From Acanthochromis polyacanthus (taxonomy: Eukaryota; Chordata; Actinopteri; Pomacentridae), in NCBI RefSeq assembly GCF_021347895.1, contig NC_067121.1, positions 36,071,974 to 36,135,973 on the forward strand: a stretch of DNA of 64,000 bases. Reading direction: 5' to 3'. The position numbers and the translations under genes were made by a program. Numbering within the stretch: the stretch's first letter is position 1; each line of letters opens with the position of its first letter. Below are positions 28,601 through 42,600 of the stretch, in pieces. Below the pieces are notes generated by a model. It was not told the DNA's origin, did not search any database, and was given only the letters and a program-made list of their open reading frames with translations.

Positions 28601-31600
28601 CTGGCACACAACGATTATGTTATATTGTGATGCCTTCCCCAAGAGGCCCTCTTACACATTACAGGCCTGTCACGTTTAACACGTTCATGTGTCTCTGTTT
28701 CTCATTAAACGACTCGGTTTGTATGAGAGCAGGCATTAGCCTCAGTGACTCAAGAAATCAGCTCTACTGTTGTGGTATGTGGTGTTCCTCCACAGCTTTA
28801 AAATTCATCTTCCATATTATGGAATGTTCGCCCAAAACGCTATTCAGTCGCCTGAAGCACAATCGAAAAAGTATGGCTTCTATAATCTCCAACTTTGTGT
28901 TGGTTTCATTAAAAAAAAAAAAAAAAATCCCACAATAGTGCCACGAAGGTGTGAAAGATCAGCTGAGATGACACAGTGTGATAGTTGCTTTCTTTTCGTT
29001 CTGTGTGTTGTTTCCACTGGCTGCTGGATGGTAGTTATTCATGTGTGGTGTAAGAGTTTGTGTTCCGAGAGCTTGTTACAAGGCTAAAATTTCCATCATC
29101 CAGTCAATTTATTTGTCAAGGGGAAACAAGCGGAGACCGACCCTCCCTCCTCCCCCATCTTCCCTCCTCGTCTCCCACCAGGGCTCGACATGCCGTGACT
29201 GAAGCTATTACATCTCTTGTTTTACAATAAAAGACATCATGACTAGGAAGGAAAACAATTTGGCAAAAACAGGTTTTCACAAATTGCAACACTTAAAACC
29301 AATTATTCAGTTGTACTTCTTAGTCATAGACAGAATATTTGTTGGGGTTTTCTTGCCACATTTGCCCAACCCTCTTAGCTCCCACTATGCTCTGCTCTGT
29401 TTTCTTTATGCAACTTACCGTAACCTTTTATAGTCATCTCATCACAGATCAGCTATGAATGAGATGTGTTTGTTATGTTTGTTAGCACGTACTGCTCCCA
29501 GGCTTTTAATAGTTCTTTTTTTTTTTTTTTTTAGAATTTTAATGTAATTATTCAGCTGCCTCATTAGATAAACGTTAAATTGCACAATATGGTTACGGCA
29601 TGCAGACCTTAAATCAAAAACTGATGGTCTCAATAGCTAATTCAAAGCCTGTCAATCAGTCCTTTATGGTGATGCTAGATAAATACAAGACTTGGAATGA
29701 AAATGAGTTAATCATTTTCCCAGGTGTTGTCGAAGCAGGGACGGGTGTTTGTTGAGTTCACGATGTGCAGCGTTGCCAAATGAACTCGGGAAGACAATAT
29801 GGCGTTGAATTGTCTAGGCTTAACTTGCTTTTTATCAGAAACATGTTTCCGCTGGCTAATTCAAGCCAATTGTGCAGCGCTGACTGACTGTCTGTCTAAC
29901 CTCTGCAGCTGTCCAGATGTTAATGAGGCCAAACGTCTGAAACGTCTGATGTTTACCGCCCTTTTTTTATGAATAACTGTTGCGTTAGAACCTGTTGTTC
30001 AGCTCATGCTTCCCACTCTTTTTGTGGTACATTGCCATAGTGCATTATGTCACTACCTTTACTTTGCTGCACATGTTCATTACTCATCATCAACTGAGCT
30101 GCAGGAAGTAAAATAGCCGATTAACAACTATGTCTGCAGTAAAATTTAAGACTCTTATACACTTTTCCTCGGAAACACTGAAGGACCTGATCGCCAGAGA
30201 GCATATTTATTTAACCTTTGGGGAAATTAAGAGTAATCACAATATGATTTCAGTTTAATTGTTAAATAGCATATATTATCTTTACTTTTTCATCAAAATG
30301 CTAACGCATCTTTGAGCTTGTTCCATGGCTCATCACTAAAGACTGAGATTGAGAATCTTGCTGCTTGATAACTTCAACTAAAAGGGACCTTGACTTAACT
30401 TGTTTTTGTGAAACTACTTTAAAGGTGTTTTAAAGTGAACTGAATATGTCTTAATAGATCACAAACAGCCTTAAAGTGAATGAATAGTGTCGACACGGCC
30501 TGTTAGAAATCACGTAATTCACTTGAACGTTTGAAAAACGTTTTCTCTGATATTCTTTAACACGGAAATATCTGCCAGAACATATTTGTCCATCAAGAGC
30601 TTAAGAATCAGTCAGTTACCTAATTGAGTAAGAAGCAGCCTGAGTTTCCAGTCACTCTATTATTAACTGCTCAGGAATGATGGTATGAAAATAATGACGA
30701 AAAGTTGCTATTTTCAGCCTTCAGTTATGCTTTAATTTCTCTGTACTTGTTGTCATGAGGTTGCTGAGAACTGACTGAAGTTGAGTTCATAAAAAAAACA
30801 AAATTCGAAATTTATTAGGAGATGCGACAAAAGAAAAAGCTTCATCTACCTGTCTGTATTTTTTATTTTCCTGGAAAAAGGTTTTAACATTGCTTTGACA
30901 GTTCTTTATAACTCATAATGCTGGCCCGCTTAAGCGATTTTGGGATCAAACTGACTAGCCAAGTCACATATCAGGTTTCTCCTTATTAATATCAAAACAT
31001 TTTTATAATCTTGAATAATTAACTAGAGTCAAAGTTCACCCCTTAGCATAATTTACAGTCTGTTGAAAGCACAGAGTCTGATATGGTCGAGCTGACGTGG
31101 CTGACATTAAAAGTGGCCAACAAAAATACAGAATGCATTTGCTCAAATTTGGTTCACTGACAAACAGATTTGGATGGGAGTCTTAACAGTGGGGGATAAG
31201 TTTGTACCCTGCCAGATTAAGAAACCAGGCTTTATATTCTTTCATAAATCGTTCTCTCATTCTCTTCCCTATCTCCCAAGGTGAGCCCAGCCAGTGTTAT
31301 GTGTTTGACGGCGATGGTGTGTGCGAGGAGTTTGAGAGGGGCTCCAGCGTTCAGGACTGCGGTTACTTTACACCTTTGGGCTACACAGATCAGTGGGCAT
31401 CCTCTGCCACGGCTTCTCACCAGGACACCAACCGCTGCCCCGCCCATGCTGCCACCAGGGAGCCGACCCTTACCAAGGTATGAAGTATGAACCACAGAGC
31501 ACATATAAGACTTCCAGATGACAATAAACACAGCATGAAGGCTGTTGTGGAAATCCGAAAATAAGCTGGCAGTGTTTCTAAACAAATTAGATTTCTCGGC

Positions 31601-33582
31601 ACTTTTATTTTCTGTGCTATTTTTGTCGAAGAGGACAGTTAAATTGGCTCTTATTTATATCCCACTTAATTTTCTACAAAATGTCGTAAAGCAAACTCAT
31701 CAAACATCATCTGTTCTTGTGGTGCGTCGGTATCGAAGACTTCACATTGGTTTTATGTATGTATAAAGCATCAAAATTATCACGTAATTGCCTGATTCTA
31801 CTGACCACAATCATTTTGAATAATTTACCTGAAAAGACATCTGGATAAAACCAACAGAAATGTCATATTTCAGTAACTATTTTGACATCATCTCTGTCTT
31901 CTGTTGTGGTTTAAAGGCACAAACTGTGTATCTTAAGGTGCTTAACTTCTAATATTCAACCTTAATGCCATGATTTAGCTGCAATGTCAAACACCACAGC
32001 AGCACTGCACTTTGGGTTTAAGCTAAATGAAAAAGGAAAATCCAATAATTTGGAGGACACCGTTTGTTGGATTTGCAGCAAAATGTTTCTTTCAAAGGTG
32101 CTAATGGCAAATCTAAAACTAGTAGAGGCAGAAATTAACTGACAAAAAGACAATGCCATCATTAATCACAGTGTATTGAATGAACACCAGCTAAAATGTC
32201 GTGACAGCCCCAGTGCAGATATAGTAAAACCCATTCAAATCAAGAGAACCCATGTAAAATCAAAATAAAACTGAATTTCCTTATTATTTACTTACTGAAG
32301 GCAAAATATTTTCATCAACTATACAGTGCATACAGTACAGTAGTCACTATTTCTGGCAGCCTAAGGTTATACAAGCACTTTATTGTAAAAAATAATGTAA
32401 TAAGTATCAAAAAACCTCTTCATGTCACGCTTCAAAACACCAAAGAGGTGAATTGAAGGCCTGTAACGAACCACCGTGTCATTGGTTAGTGTGGATGACT
32501 AAAAATCACAGCTGAGCAGCAACTGCTGAGGTAAAACCTGACGAAGAAGAGCTTTGCGCAAAACTTTGGAGGACATTTTGGCAGAACTTTCAGTGGCAAC
32601 ACAACAACTTTGAATGCAGCATAGCTCCCTTTATTCTTTTTACAACTTCAGTGCAAAATGCATCAATCATTTCCAACTCTGACATCTCCCATAAAACGTC
32701 TCCAATCTCATGAGGCCTCTTAGGTCCATCATTGCTGATGAGCCAAATTATGTTACAGTTTTACAAGTGTTCTCACATCCACATAGTTCCTCTAGACAAA
32801 AGGTCACACAAAATAAAGAGCGAGCAGGAAAAAAGATGCCAAGTTCAGTAAGTTCTGTCGAACAGGGCAAGAAACATGATTTAAGCCACTTATTTTTAAG
32901 GGAGGACTGCCTGCGTCAGACACGCCGGTTCCTGCATCTCAGAACTGGCAAACCTTCTGGGACATTTCTATCCTACAGTGTCTGAATGAGGCAAGGTGCA
33001 ATAAACAAAACAAATCAAAGTGTCCTGAATAAAGTCAGCCTGACCTGTTTAATGCTTCACTTAACAGAGGATTTTCTGCTCCTTTCAATTCACTAAAGGG
33101 ACAGTCTTTGTAAGCGAGCCTCAGTGAACCCTTTCTTCCAACATACTGCAAATCAGAATGTGTGACATGTCAGGAGATTTGATTGTGTACCGGGTTTCTG
33201 ACAGTAGACCCTGTAAGATCAGGTTAATGAGGATAAAGGGGAGGATTTGGTCATGGATCGATAAAAACGTAAATCCACACTCGTGAAGATGAAACACAAG
33301 AAGAAAGGTTGAAAAAAATGTCTCCAATCCATTCCCACTGCCTGTTTTTGTTATTTATTTCTAATTTCTCTGACTTTACAAGCACGAAACACATACTTTC
33401 CAGGGAAGGCAACTGAGTAATTTTATTTCATATCAATTGCTGCACCACTTCTATTCTTCCGTGTGAAGCTCTGCAGGTACCAGCACCTGGAGGTGAATGA
33501 GAAATCGCCCATTGATGCCTGGTTCCCATGCACAGCCCAGTCTGACACAAACAATGACCTGGAACATTCATTCTGGCTAAAG

Positions 33583-33635
<53 letters not shown>

Positions 33636-36600
33636 TGTTTTCTCCTCCACTGAATGACTGTGGGTGGCTACTCTGTCTCTAACAGCTTCCAGCACTTTCC
33701 AGTACTCTTTTAAATGGGGTTGAAGGGCTTCTAAAGCAGACTGCTGGCTTGAACCTCTTCACACGCACATATTTCTAACTTTCAAACAATTACATGATTC
33801 ATACGTTGCACTGGTACCTATAATTACCTATTTTCCAGGTCAACTGTGAATTATGAGTTCTAATGATGTGCAGATGATTAGCAAATCATGACTAGCCTCC
33901 CACTTATTGTTTATTTGTATTTGATGATTTCATTTTTTACCCATTCAATAGCGTCCATTACCAGTGTATTATTAGTGGAAGACCAAGTGTTATATAATTA
34001 ACTCATCATTCATAATTAGATACTTAAAAGGTTCATAAGTTATTAAAATACTGGCATCTGAAGGAATAATAATAATTTTCCAGTTTCAAAAATAGATGTT
34101 AGTCATCATGGATGCATAATTTCTAATTATAGCTTATTATGCTTCCATAACACGCAGAGCAAGAAGAAAAAACAATAAGTACCTTCTATAAATGATTCAC
34201 AATCATTATGTATCATTAACTAATTGTTTGTTTGTAGTTAGCATGACAAATACAGACATCGCTGTGTTCAAAGAAACTGTCGGAGAAATTGATTCATGTG
34301 AGGCTAAAATGATTCGTCCTGCTTATCTTTGTAGCTGCATCGCTCTCGAGCCAACAGCGCTTCACGTAAATGTCCTGGTTTGTGTACAGAACTCTGTTTG
34401 GACCTGGCTGTTCCACTCCCGACCTGTGTCTGGTTCTCATATTTTGCCTTTTTTTTCTGTTATTTAATCTTTCCACAGCCACGGTTCCCTCAATCAACTC
34501 TGCGGGTCCAGACTAAGCGTAGGCTCGCTGTTGATTTGACTGATAGCTTCACAACCTTGTCTCTCATTCTCTGGATTATAGGGTCCTTCGCAGTCACGAG
34601 TTCGCCTCTTTCCTTCCCTGCTCACATGTAGTCGTTTTCTTTCTCTCCGTCTCATCATTACCACTTCTTTGTTGAATGACTCATCTTTCCATCCCCTGTT
34701 TCTTTTATGGATGCCCTCTTTATCAGCCACATCTCTGCAGCCTCTCTGGAAGGCTGCTTTCTCCCGAGACTCTTTCACTGTCTGAAAGCCTTCATGATAA
34801 CACCCGTATATGTCAGCTCTCCCTGAAACATCTCTTTTTCCTTCAAGTGTTCTTTCTGTCTCTGAAAGGCCCCCCTCTTCTTAATGATCTCGTCTCGCTC
34901 GATGTGAAGAGCGTTCCTCAGCCATCCTCATCATCACATCCACCTCTACAAGCTCTGTGAAAAGCCTCTCTCATTAACATCTTCATTTGGAAGCCTTTTC
35001 TCATTTCTACAAGACTTTTAACACTTTCTTTAAAGCGATACTTTATCTAAAATCTATCTTTTAAATATGAGACACCCTCAGTCTGTAAGCTTGACAGGTG
35101 GCTGTAAAACTTTGCAGTTCTAAAGAAGAGAACCAAAGACCAACGTCAGCTTAGATTCACAGCAACTGTGTTTTATTTCACTGGTAAAATGGAACATTTC
35201 ATATTATTTCTGCAGCACAATTCTCTACTCTTCTGTGTTTAAGGTCAGAGCAATCTAAACAGCTCTTTCACTGAAATATTAGCAGATCCACGCCTTATCA
35301 GTCCTCATGTGTAAACCTGTAAAGCCCAAATATAAAACATTTTTTCTCCTCTCAGACGTTGTTGGAGGCCTCTGATGCAGAAATGACTGGGTTTCTCATC
35401 TTTCCATATTTTCCGGAACAAATACAAACAACAATGAAGGGTTCATTTGCAGGGTTGATTGCTTATGTTGTCCCATAGCAGTACATATCATCAATAGTCA
35501 TTGCAAAGCAGCAATATTTTTTATGAAGAGTAATTTAAAATTGTACTTAAACTAATACTCAGTTCTGTCTTAGTCCCAGTGTTCGGCCATGCTGATTTGC
35601 AATTACAGTCCCAAAGAGAGATGTAGGTTAGAAAACTTGGACAGAAAGACTTTTAAATGCGAGAGCCAGAAAAAAAAAAAATGTTTTCATCAATTCTTGT
35701 CTGAACTGAAAGCTGAGAAAACATTAGATTTTTATTACTGTTTATTTCATATATGAGTATGTCAGACATTTAATGTCCCAAGTTATGCTATTTTAACTAC
35801 TGAGCTAACCCAGACATGTGAAACTGCAACACAGATAGAACAAGATCAAAATCTAATAATTTGAATGCATTACACAATACCTTAACATTTACATATTGTA
35901 GAAATTTAAATACTTACAACATATATTTAAGAAACTTGAATAAAGTTGCAGATTTCTTTCATTAGTTTTTTAGGGTAGCTAAAAGTTTGCAGCTGTGGGC
36001 TTCACAGGGGACATTTACTCACTAAGATGACTGTAATTAATAATATTTGCTGTCATCGGCTGTGTCACCACGTAATTTAGGGTATATTTAATACTTGTAT
36101 TTCTACACCAAATCACAGTGTACTCATAACTTCAGAGTTGTGTTTTTCCTTTTTCTACAATTGATACCACTATTCCTTTTGAAACAGGTGGGATTTGCTC
36201 ATTCTGGAGTGGCTGCCTCTGTGATGGTGTACTTGGCCTCTGATGGGTCGTGGTCTGGGGAGCAGTGTCGGAGGACGGTCACCATCTTTCTATCTGATAC
36301 CACTGGCAAGAACCACTCACTCGGTACTTTTCGTTTGTCCTGCTTTGTATTTGTAAAGTCAGAAAATAACAGATTGTTGAGGTTTGCAGATATCTGAAAC
36401 CTTTCCATCTTCCCAGGCACACATGACCTCTCCTGTCATCGGAACCCGTTGGTGGTGAACGTGACCCATGACCTCTCTCAGCCCTTCTTCCTCACATCCT
36501 CAATCATCCTCCTCTTCTCCTCCCCCTCCGTGGCAGTGGCAGGTGTGGCTCTGAGGACCTCCTGCCACTTCAGCACCTTCGCCCTGACCGGGTGCGCATC

Positions 36601-39600
36601 AGAGGGTGGGCTCTCCCACAACTACCTACTTAACACACACTCAACAGTTTCATGTGATGCTCGGAAAAGGGAACACAAATAGGTCAATATATAACTGAGG
36701 GACTTTTGAAGTCAATGGGATAAATCTTGCATACATTTTTATTAAAAGTAAAAAAACAACAACAAATGTTTTTTTATGGTCATTATGATCATGCCTTTAC
36801 AAATTCCAACTAAATAACCGTTCAAATTTAATAATAACCACATTCTAATCAGCTAAACAATAATAAAATGAGCTTATTCAAAAATGGTTTTGATTGTGTT
36901 CTTTTTTTAAGTTGAGATAATCATGACAGATATTTCTTTTTTGGCAATATATCAAATTTTACATGGAAAAAAATCAAATTGTATGTGTCCAAGAATCACT
37001 GTCAATTAAGTTCCCCGTTACAAAAACATTTAAGGAAGTGTATTAATTCCAGATCACATGACCTACTCCACATGATGTCATTTCCTCCTGAAGAAAAGAC
37101 TGGAAAGACTCCAAGGCTTTCTGAGTGATTTAATATAAAGTAGTGTGTGAGTCAAGTGTGGATTTATGACGTCAGCAGGTTTACTACAATTCCTTTATAA
37201 ATAATTTTCTATTTCAGTTTTACTCAATTGTATATCATACTTAGAAGAATCTCTCTGTAAAAATGCCATGTGGTGTTTGGTTATAGGCGGCCATGTTGAT
37301 TTTAGGCCTGAAAACAGCAAAAATGTCAACTATGAAGCCTTTCTACTACGTTACAAAAAGTCCCGCAGTTATATATTGACCCCAATAATTACTGCTCTCA
37401 TTTAATTGAAGAAAACACATGAATGTAAGATAAAAGATCCTGAAATTTATAAAAAGGAATATGTCAAGTGGGAGTTTGGTTCGAAAAATGTTACAGTCAA
37501 CTGTGCACCTTTGAGAATTTTGACTTGGGTGCTATTTCTTTCAAGAAGCACTCCACCAGTTTAGTATTATGCAGCTATAGCGATTTGGGAACAGTTAAAA
37601 ATGATCAAAATCAGTGCTATTCATGCCATTTTCTTATATGTCAAAATATGGCATACCTTACCTACAGTAAAACGAGACTACCAAAAGTCATAATAACTGC
37701 ACAGTGGCACATTCTTTATTTCATCTCAAATTTCCAAAATGGCTGCCTCCAGTTCAATTAATTGGATTATTATAATAGTATCTTTTAGGCCTCCCAGTTA
37801 TTTCCTGGTCCCTCCCTGGCTCTCATCCTTCTGTTTGTCTCTCTTTTCCTTTCCCTCCACCTCTGCAATAGCTGTTTGCGGCAGCCGTGTCAGATGGACA
37901 GCTGCAGTCCTCTTCAGTTAGAGCACGCGTTGGTCAGGTGAGCCCTTTGCAATGAAACACTGGCCGATTAGAGAGCTGAAACAACAAACGAAAGAACAAT
38001 CTATATATCAGTGTGTCTCTGTAGGTGTACAGGAGGAGGGGAGGCTTCTCGCTGCTCTGTTCAGTGTCACCGTGGTTTCAGCATCACTGTGCTCACCGGC
38101 AAAGAGATCCCGGCCCACCAGGTACACTGCACCAAACGTCCTTTAAATGTGAACTTTTTCATTTATCTGTGTACCACTGATACAGTAGTGGTTGACAATA
38201 TCTGCTCAACAATCTCTGATTTAACTGAAACTCTTACAGCTTAAAATAAGGTTATTTTGTAAAGATATTTGTGAGATTTCAGCCTAATATGTTGAATACT
38301 TTCTGAAATACATTTTAAAAGGTTTGCCCATCGACTGACTTTCAACAAATATTTTTGGACATTGAAATGTTTCAATGACGGTATCTTAACAATTATTAAA
38401 GTTAAAGTCTGACATTTTGACAGCCAATTCTCATCATGTGATCGATTCAGAATCTGCAATAATAGATAAGTAGATCAAATTGATTCTGATTGTAGGTGAG
38501 TAAAAATCTGAAAAAAAGTAAACTGTCATAAAAATCCCATCTTTCTGACGTTAACAAAAAAAAGGAACAATGCAGTATTTAACTAGTGATGTTTTCTGGA
38601 CTACATGTAGATGCATGTCACAGCAATAATAAACAGAACATCAATAATTTTTAATATTTAGTCACTAAAATAAATAAAGTTATTGCCAAACAACTTTCTG
38701 ATTTCAAAATAACTCATTGTGCCGATATGACATGTACCACAAAAATATTGCTAGATAGCTTAATCCAAGTAGAACAGAGTCCTGGAGTTTTAAAATGATT
38801 CTGATTTTTCTGACATAATGAAAAAAAACATTGAAAATTTCAGGCTTATCTTTAATAGTTCCTGAGAAACTGTAATCCAAACATAGCCTCCAATTTCAAT
38901 GTGGAAAAAACTGTGTTGAAAGTGGGTTGGTTTGTAATGTGAAATTTAATTAATTTAAATTAATCATGTATTACACAATGTTTACAAAACAAAGTTAATT
39001 TTAAATAAAATCCGTTGTTAAATAAATTTAAAAAAAAGAAAATGACTTGATATATCAATCTAATATTTCACATAGTTTATGATAAAGAAGTTTCAGGGAA
39101 GTCAGAACTGGTCTAGCAAAGCGATCTGATGATTCGAGTCTTATTTTGTAGACATTCATTTACAGTTGTTGAGGGTTAACAGAGATGTAAGAAGGGCATA
39201 AATTTGGTTTCATGAGAAAGACACTGAGCGCTGTGAGGCTTGCAGTACAATAGTTTGTTCCATAGGCTGACCTGATTGTCGAGCAGTTTGGCTACATACC
39301 ACCCTGAACAGGAAGACCCTGGCCTCTCTGTGACAATTTCTTCTTTTTTTGTCTCCTAACATTTGTGGTCACATCCTGTTTTGCCTCCAAGAAACCCGGA
39401 CAACCAAATTACATCGACTGCGAATGATTAGAGAAGCCATACAGATTTCGTATCTACTGCGCTCATTTTCAAATATGACTTTGCATGTCACAGTCAAAGA
39501 AAGTGTCTTCAAAAATCAAACACAGAATTTTAGTAATGATATTTGTGATGGCATAAACCCAGATGTGTAATAGAAGACTGAGCTGACAGAGGCAGAGAAG

Positions 39601-42600
39601 CAGCATGGACTCCCCAAGGCTTTGTTGGGACATAACAAATATTGCAATATATCAATTCAGTTTGAATTTGTTGTAATTTATGGTTACTTTTATAGTAGTT
39701 AAGGATGGAGAAACTGTTACTATTTGTGATTATTAGTAACACTGAAGGGCCGGCAGAGTGTCTGTTTATCAGACCATAACGACATTTTACTGAAAAGGGT
39801 TTTTGCATTCCTGTTTTTCAGTAAGATTTTTTTCCATGAAGAGATTCAGAAAAACAAGTTTCCAACTTCGTATTTTATCACGGTTTCTTGATTTTTTGAC
39901 AAAAACATTCTTTTTTTCCCAAATCTGAGGATTGTATAAAGTTACCCAGCATCTGCTGCATTTTATATTTCATCCTTTTCTTTTCATCCAGCAAAAACAA
40001 AGCAAAAACACAGCTTTTACTCTTGTCTTGTTCCTTCTCCTTCCAGAGAAAGACCGAGCTGGAGTGTTTTCACGGTTCATGGGATCGTGCAGTTAGTTGT
40101 CAGCCTGTAGACTGTGGCCTTCCAGATCAGTCTCATGTCTACCACGCCATATTCAGTTGCCCCTGGGGAACCACCTTTGGCAAACAATGTTCCTTTACCT
40201 GTGGATCGCCGGCAATATTACAAGGTAACTCATGGATGTGTTGATTCTGGTGAATTCCAGTCTTGACTATAGTCTTTGTTAAACCACAGTGGATGATGAT
40301 GTTCTCATTCCACCACTAGGCTAACCATGCCAGGAAAGCAATCCATAATTTAACCCCTACAACCAAATTTCTATGTATCAAACTTGCATATGTGGCTGCA
40401 ACACGGTCTCACGGGGATTCGTGAAACTGTCACGTCAGTTTTTGTTTCGGTTTCGTGCGCACCAACACGATGTCGTCATGTTTTTCGTGCCGCTCACCAC
40501 GAGCGAAACCCGCTGTGGTAATCACATCTGAAAGTGGTTTATACCGGCGGATTCATGACGATCTAAGCTGTCCATCGGCGTTTGCGGCCGCCGCTGCGGC
40601 CGCCGGACATTCTTTAAATTCCTGTGCAAATTCGGCGGATTCATGACGATTTAAGCTGTCCATCGGCGTTTGCGGCCGCTGCCGCCCGAACATCCGGCCG
40701 CTATTGCGGCCGGATGTTCGGGATGCGGCCGGATCACATCTGAAAGTGGTTTATTTAAGCTGTCCATAGGCGTTTGCGGCTGCCGCCGCGGCCGCTACTG
40801 CAGCCGGATGTCTGGTGGCCGCCTTGGCGGCCGCGGCGGCGGCCGCAAACGCCGATGGACAGCTTAAATCGTCATGAATCCGCCGAATTTGCATAGGAAT
40901 TTAAAGAATGTCCGGCGGCCGCAGTGGCGGCCGCAAACGCCGATGGACGACTTAGATCGTCATGAATCCGCCGGTATAAACCACTTTCAGATGTGATTAC
41001 CACAGCGGGTTTCGCTCGTGGTGAGCGGCACGAAAAACATGACGACATCGTGTTGGTGCGCACGAAACCGAAACAAAAACTGACGTGACAGTTTCACGAA
41101 TCCCCGTGAGACCGGTAGAAGTTGGGTTTTCTCTGTGTGAAAATAGTCCCTTCATGACATAAAATGTCTTCAATGTGAATCTACACTGTAGCCAGAGCTT
41201 ACCAGTGCAACTATGGTTTTGTGCAAACATGATAACACTACTGCACGCTACACAATGTGGTAATATTTTATTAATTCAGAACATGTTTGAGCTGCAAACC
41301 AGTTCAGAGGATAAATAATGAGCCTCATGTTTTGGAGCTCGTCGTTGCTACGCTGCAGTTTCAAGGTAGAAATGCTCAGTCATGGCATCGACTGTGTTTT
41401 TCATTCATGTCTTCTAGCATATAAAAAAACACCTTATGGACAAGTTAACAAGGTTGAAAAATGTGATTTTCACCAAATGGGGTCTTTAAAATTTCTCCCC
41501 AAACTTGCCTCCCTGCTTCCAAATTATGGCACTAACGATTTGGCTGTGAAACACAAAGAACCTAAATGCAAACCAGCAGGATTTGCAGCTTAATTCCTTC
41601 ACATTTAGAATTGACTTTAAACTGTTGTGGGAAATCAAATAAGGGGAAACATTCTCAGATATGCTATTGATTACGGTTTCCAACGAGAAGTAAAATATTA
41701 GTTACAATTAAACTGACTGCGCCAATATTAATTTGAAGATTATTTTTTAATAAAAAAAAACTCAGAGTTGCTCACTGTTGCTGACTGAGTTTGGTATTGA
41801 AGAAGTCTTACTAAAAAATATCAAAATTTTAAATTAATTTTGGCGTTCCTTTTGGGCTCATCCATTTCTTTCAGATGCCAAATGAAACAATAAACGTCTG
41901 TGGAGGCTTCAAATTTGGTGTGCAAAGTTAATCCGTTCCCGATTGCAATGGGAAGATGAAATATTATTGATTTCTTAGAAAAACACACTTTTGAACTGAT
42001 GCCCAGTATTATTTGCAGCTGCTTTATGGCCCACCTTCTCAAGTTAAAACCGAGTCTACAAACTAAAGCAAGATGCTTCAAGAAGCTACAGCCAATTAAA
42101 TGAAAATGAACATCACACCATGAGTTTAAACAACCAGAGGGTGCATCCTGTTATAGTTAGTGACAGTTTTTATTTCTAAGGGTAACTATTCCACAATGTT
42201 AAATTTAAATCACATTGGAAAATTCATTCCCAAAATAATAACTATGTCTTAACCTCACAACTATTACCTCTCATATTGCTTCTCTAAGCAGTTTTATTGC
42301 CTTTAAAATTTCACTGTTATTAAAAGTTAGGATGAACTCTAATCGAATCATCTACATGACATTTTCTTGTCCCTTTTACATACTCAGACAGCTACTCAGA
42401 TGTCCAAAGTGTTTTTAAACAGGCCTCTTGTATCGTAACCATGAAGAACAAATACAGCCTGTGGCACCCATAATTAAGAGTACCACCACCACCACACATC
42501 CACGACAATACATAGTTACACAGAAACTAAAAAAAACACGAGCCCACTTTAGTAATTCAAGTTCCGCAGTACAATAGAAGCTTCTCGCATGATTGAACGG

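Noticed and set aside
33463..33657. Open frame with a Val-Cys repeat after FWLK
   Set aside because: Only the part up to 33582 is exon; the VCVC repeat is the translated (GT)n microsatellite in the intron.
40455..41063. Two 63-codon open frames with nearly the same protein on opposite strands
   Set aside because: They are the two arms of one palindrome; the similarity is a result of the inverted repeat and no coding signature supports them.
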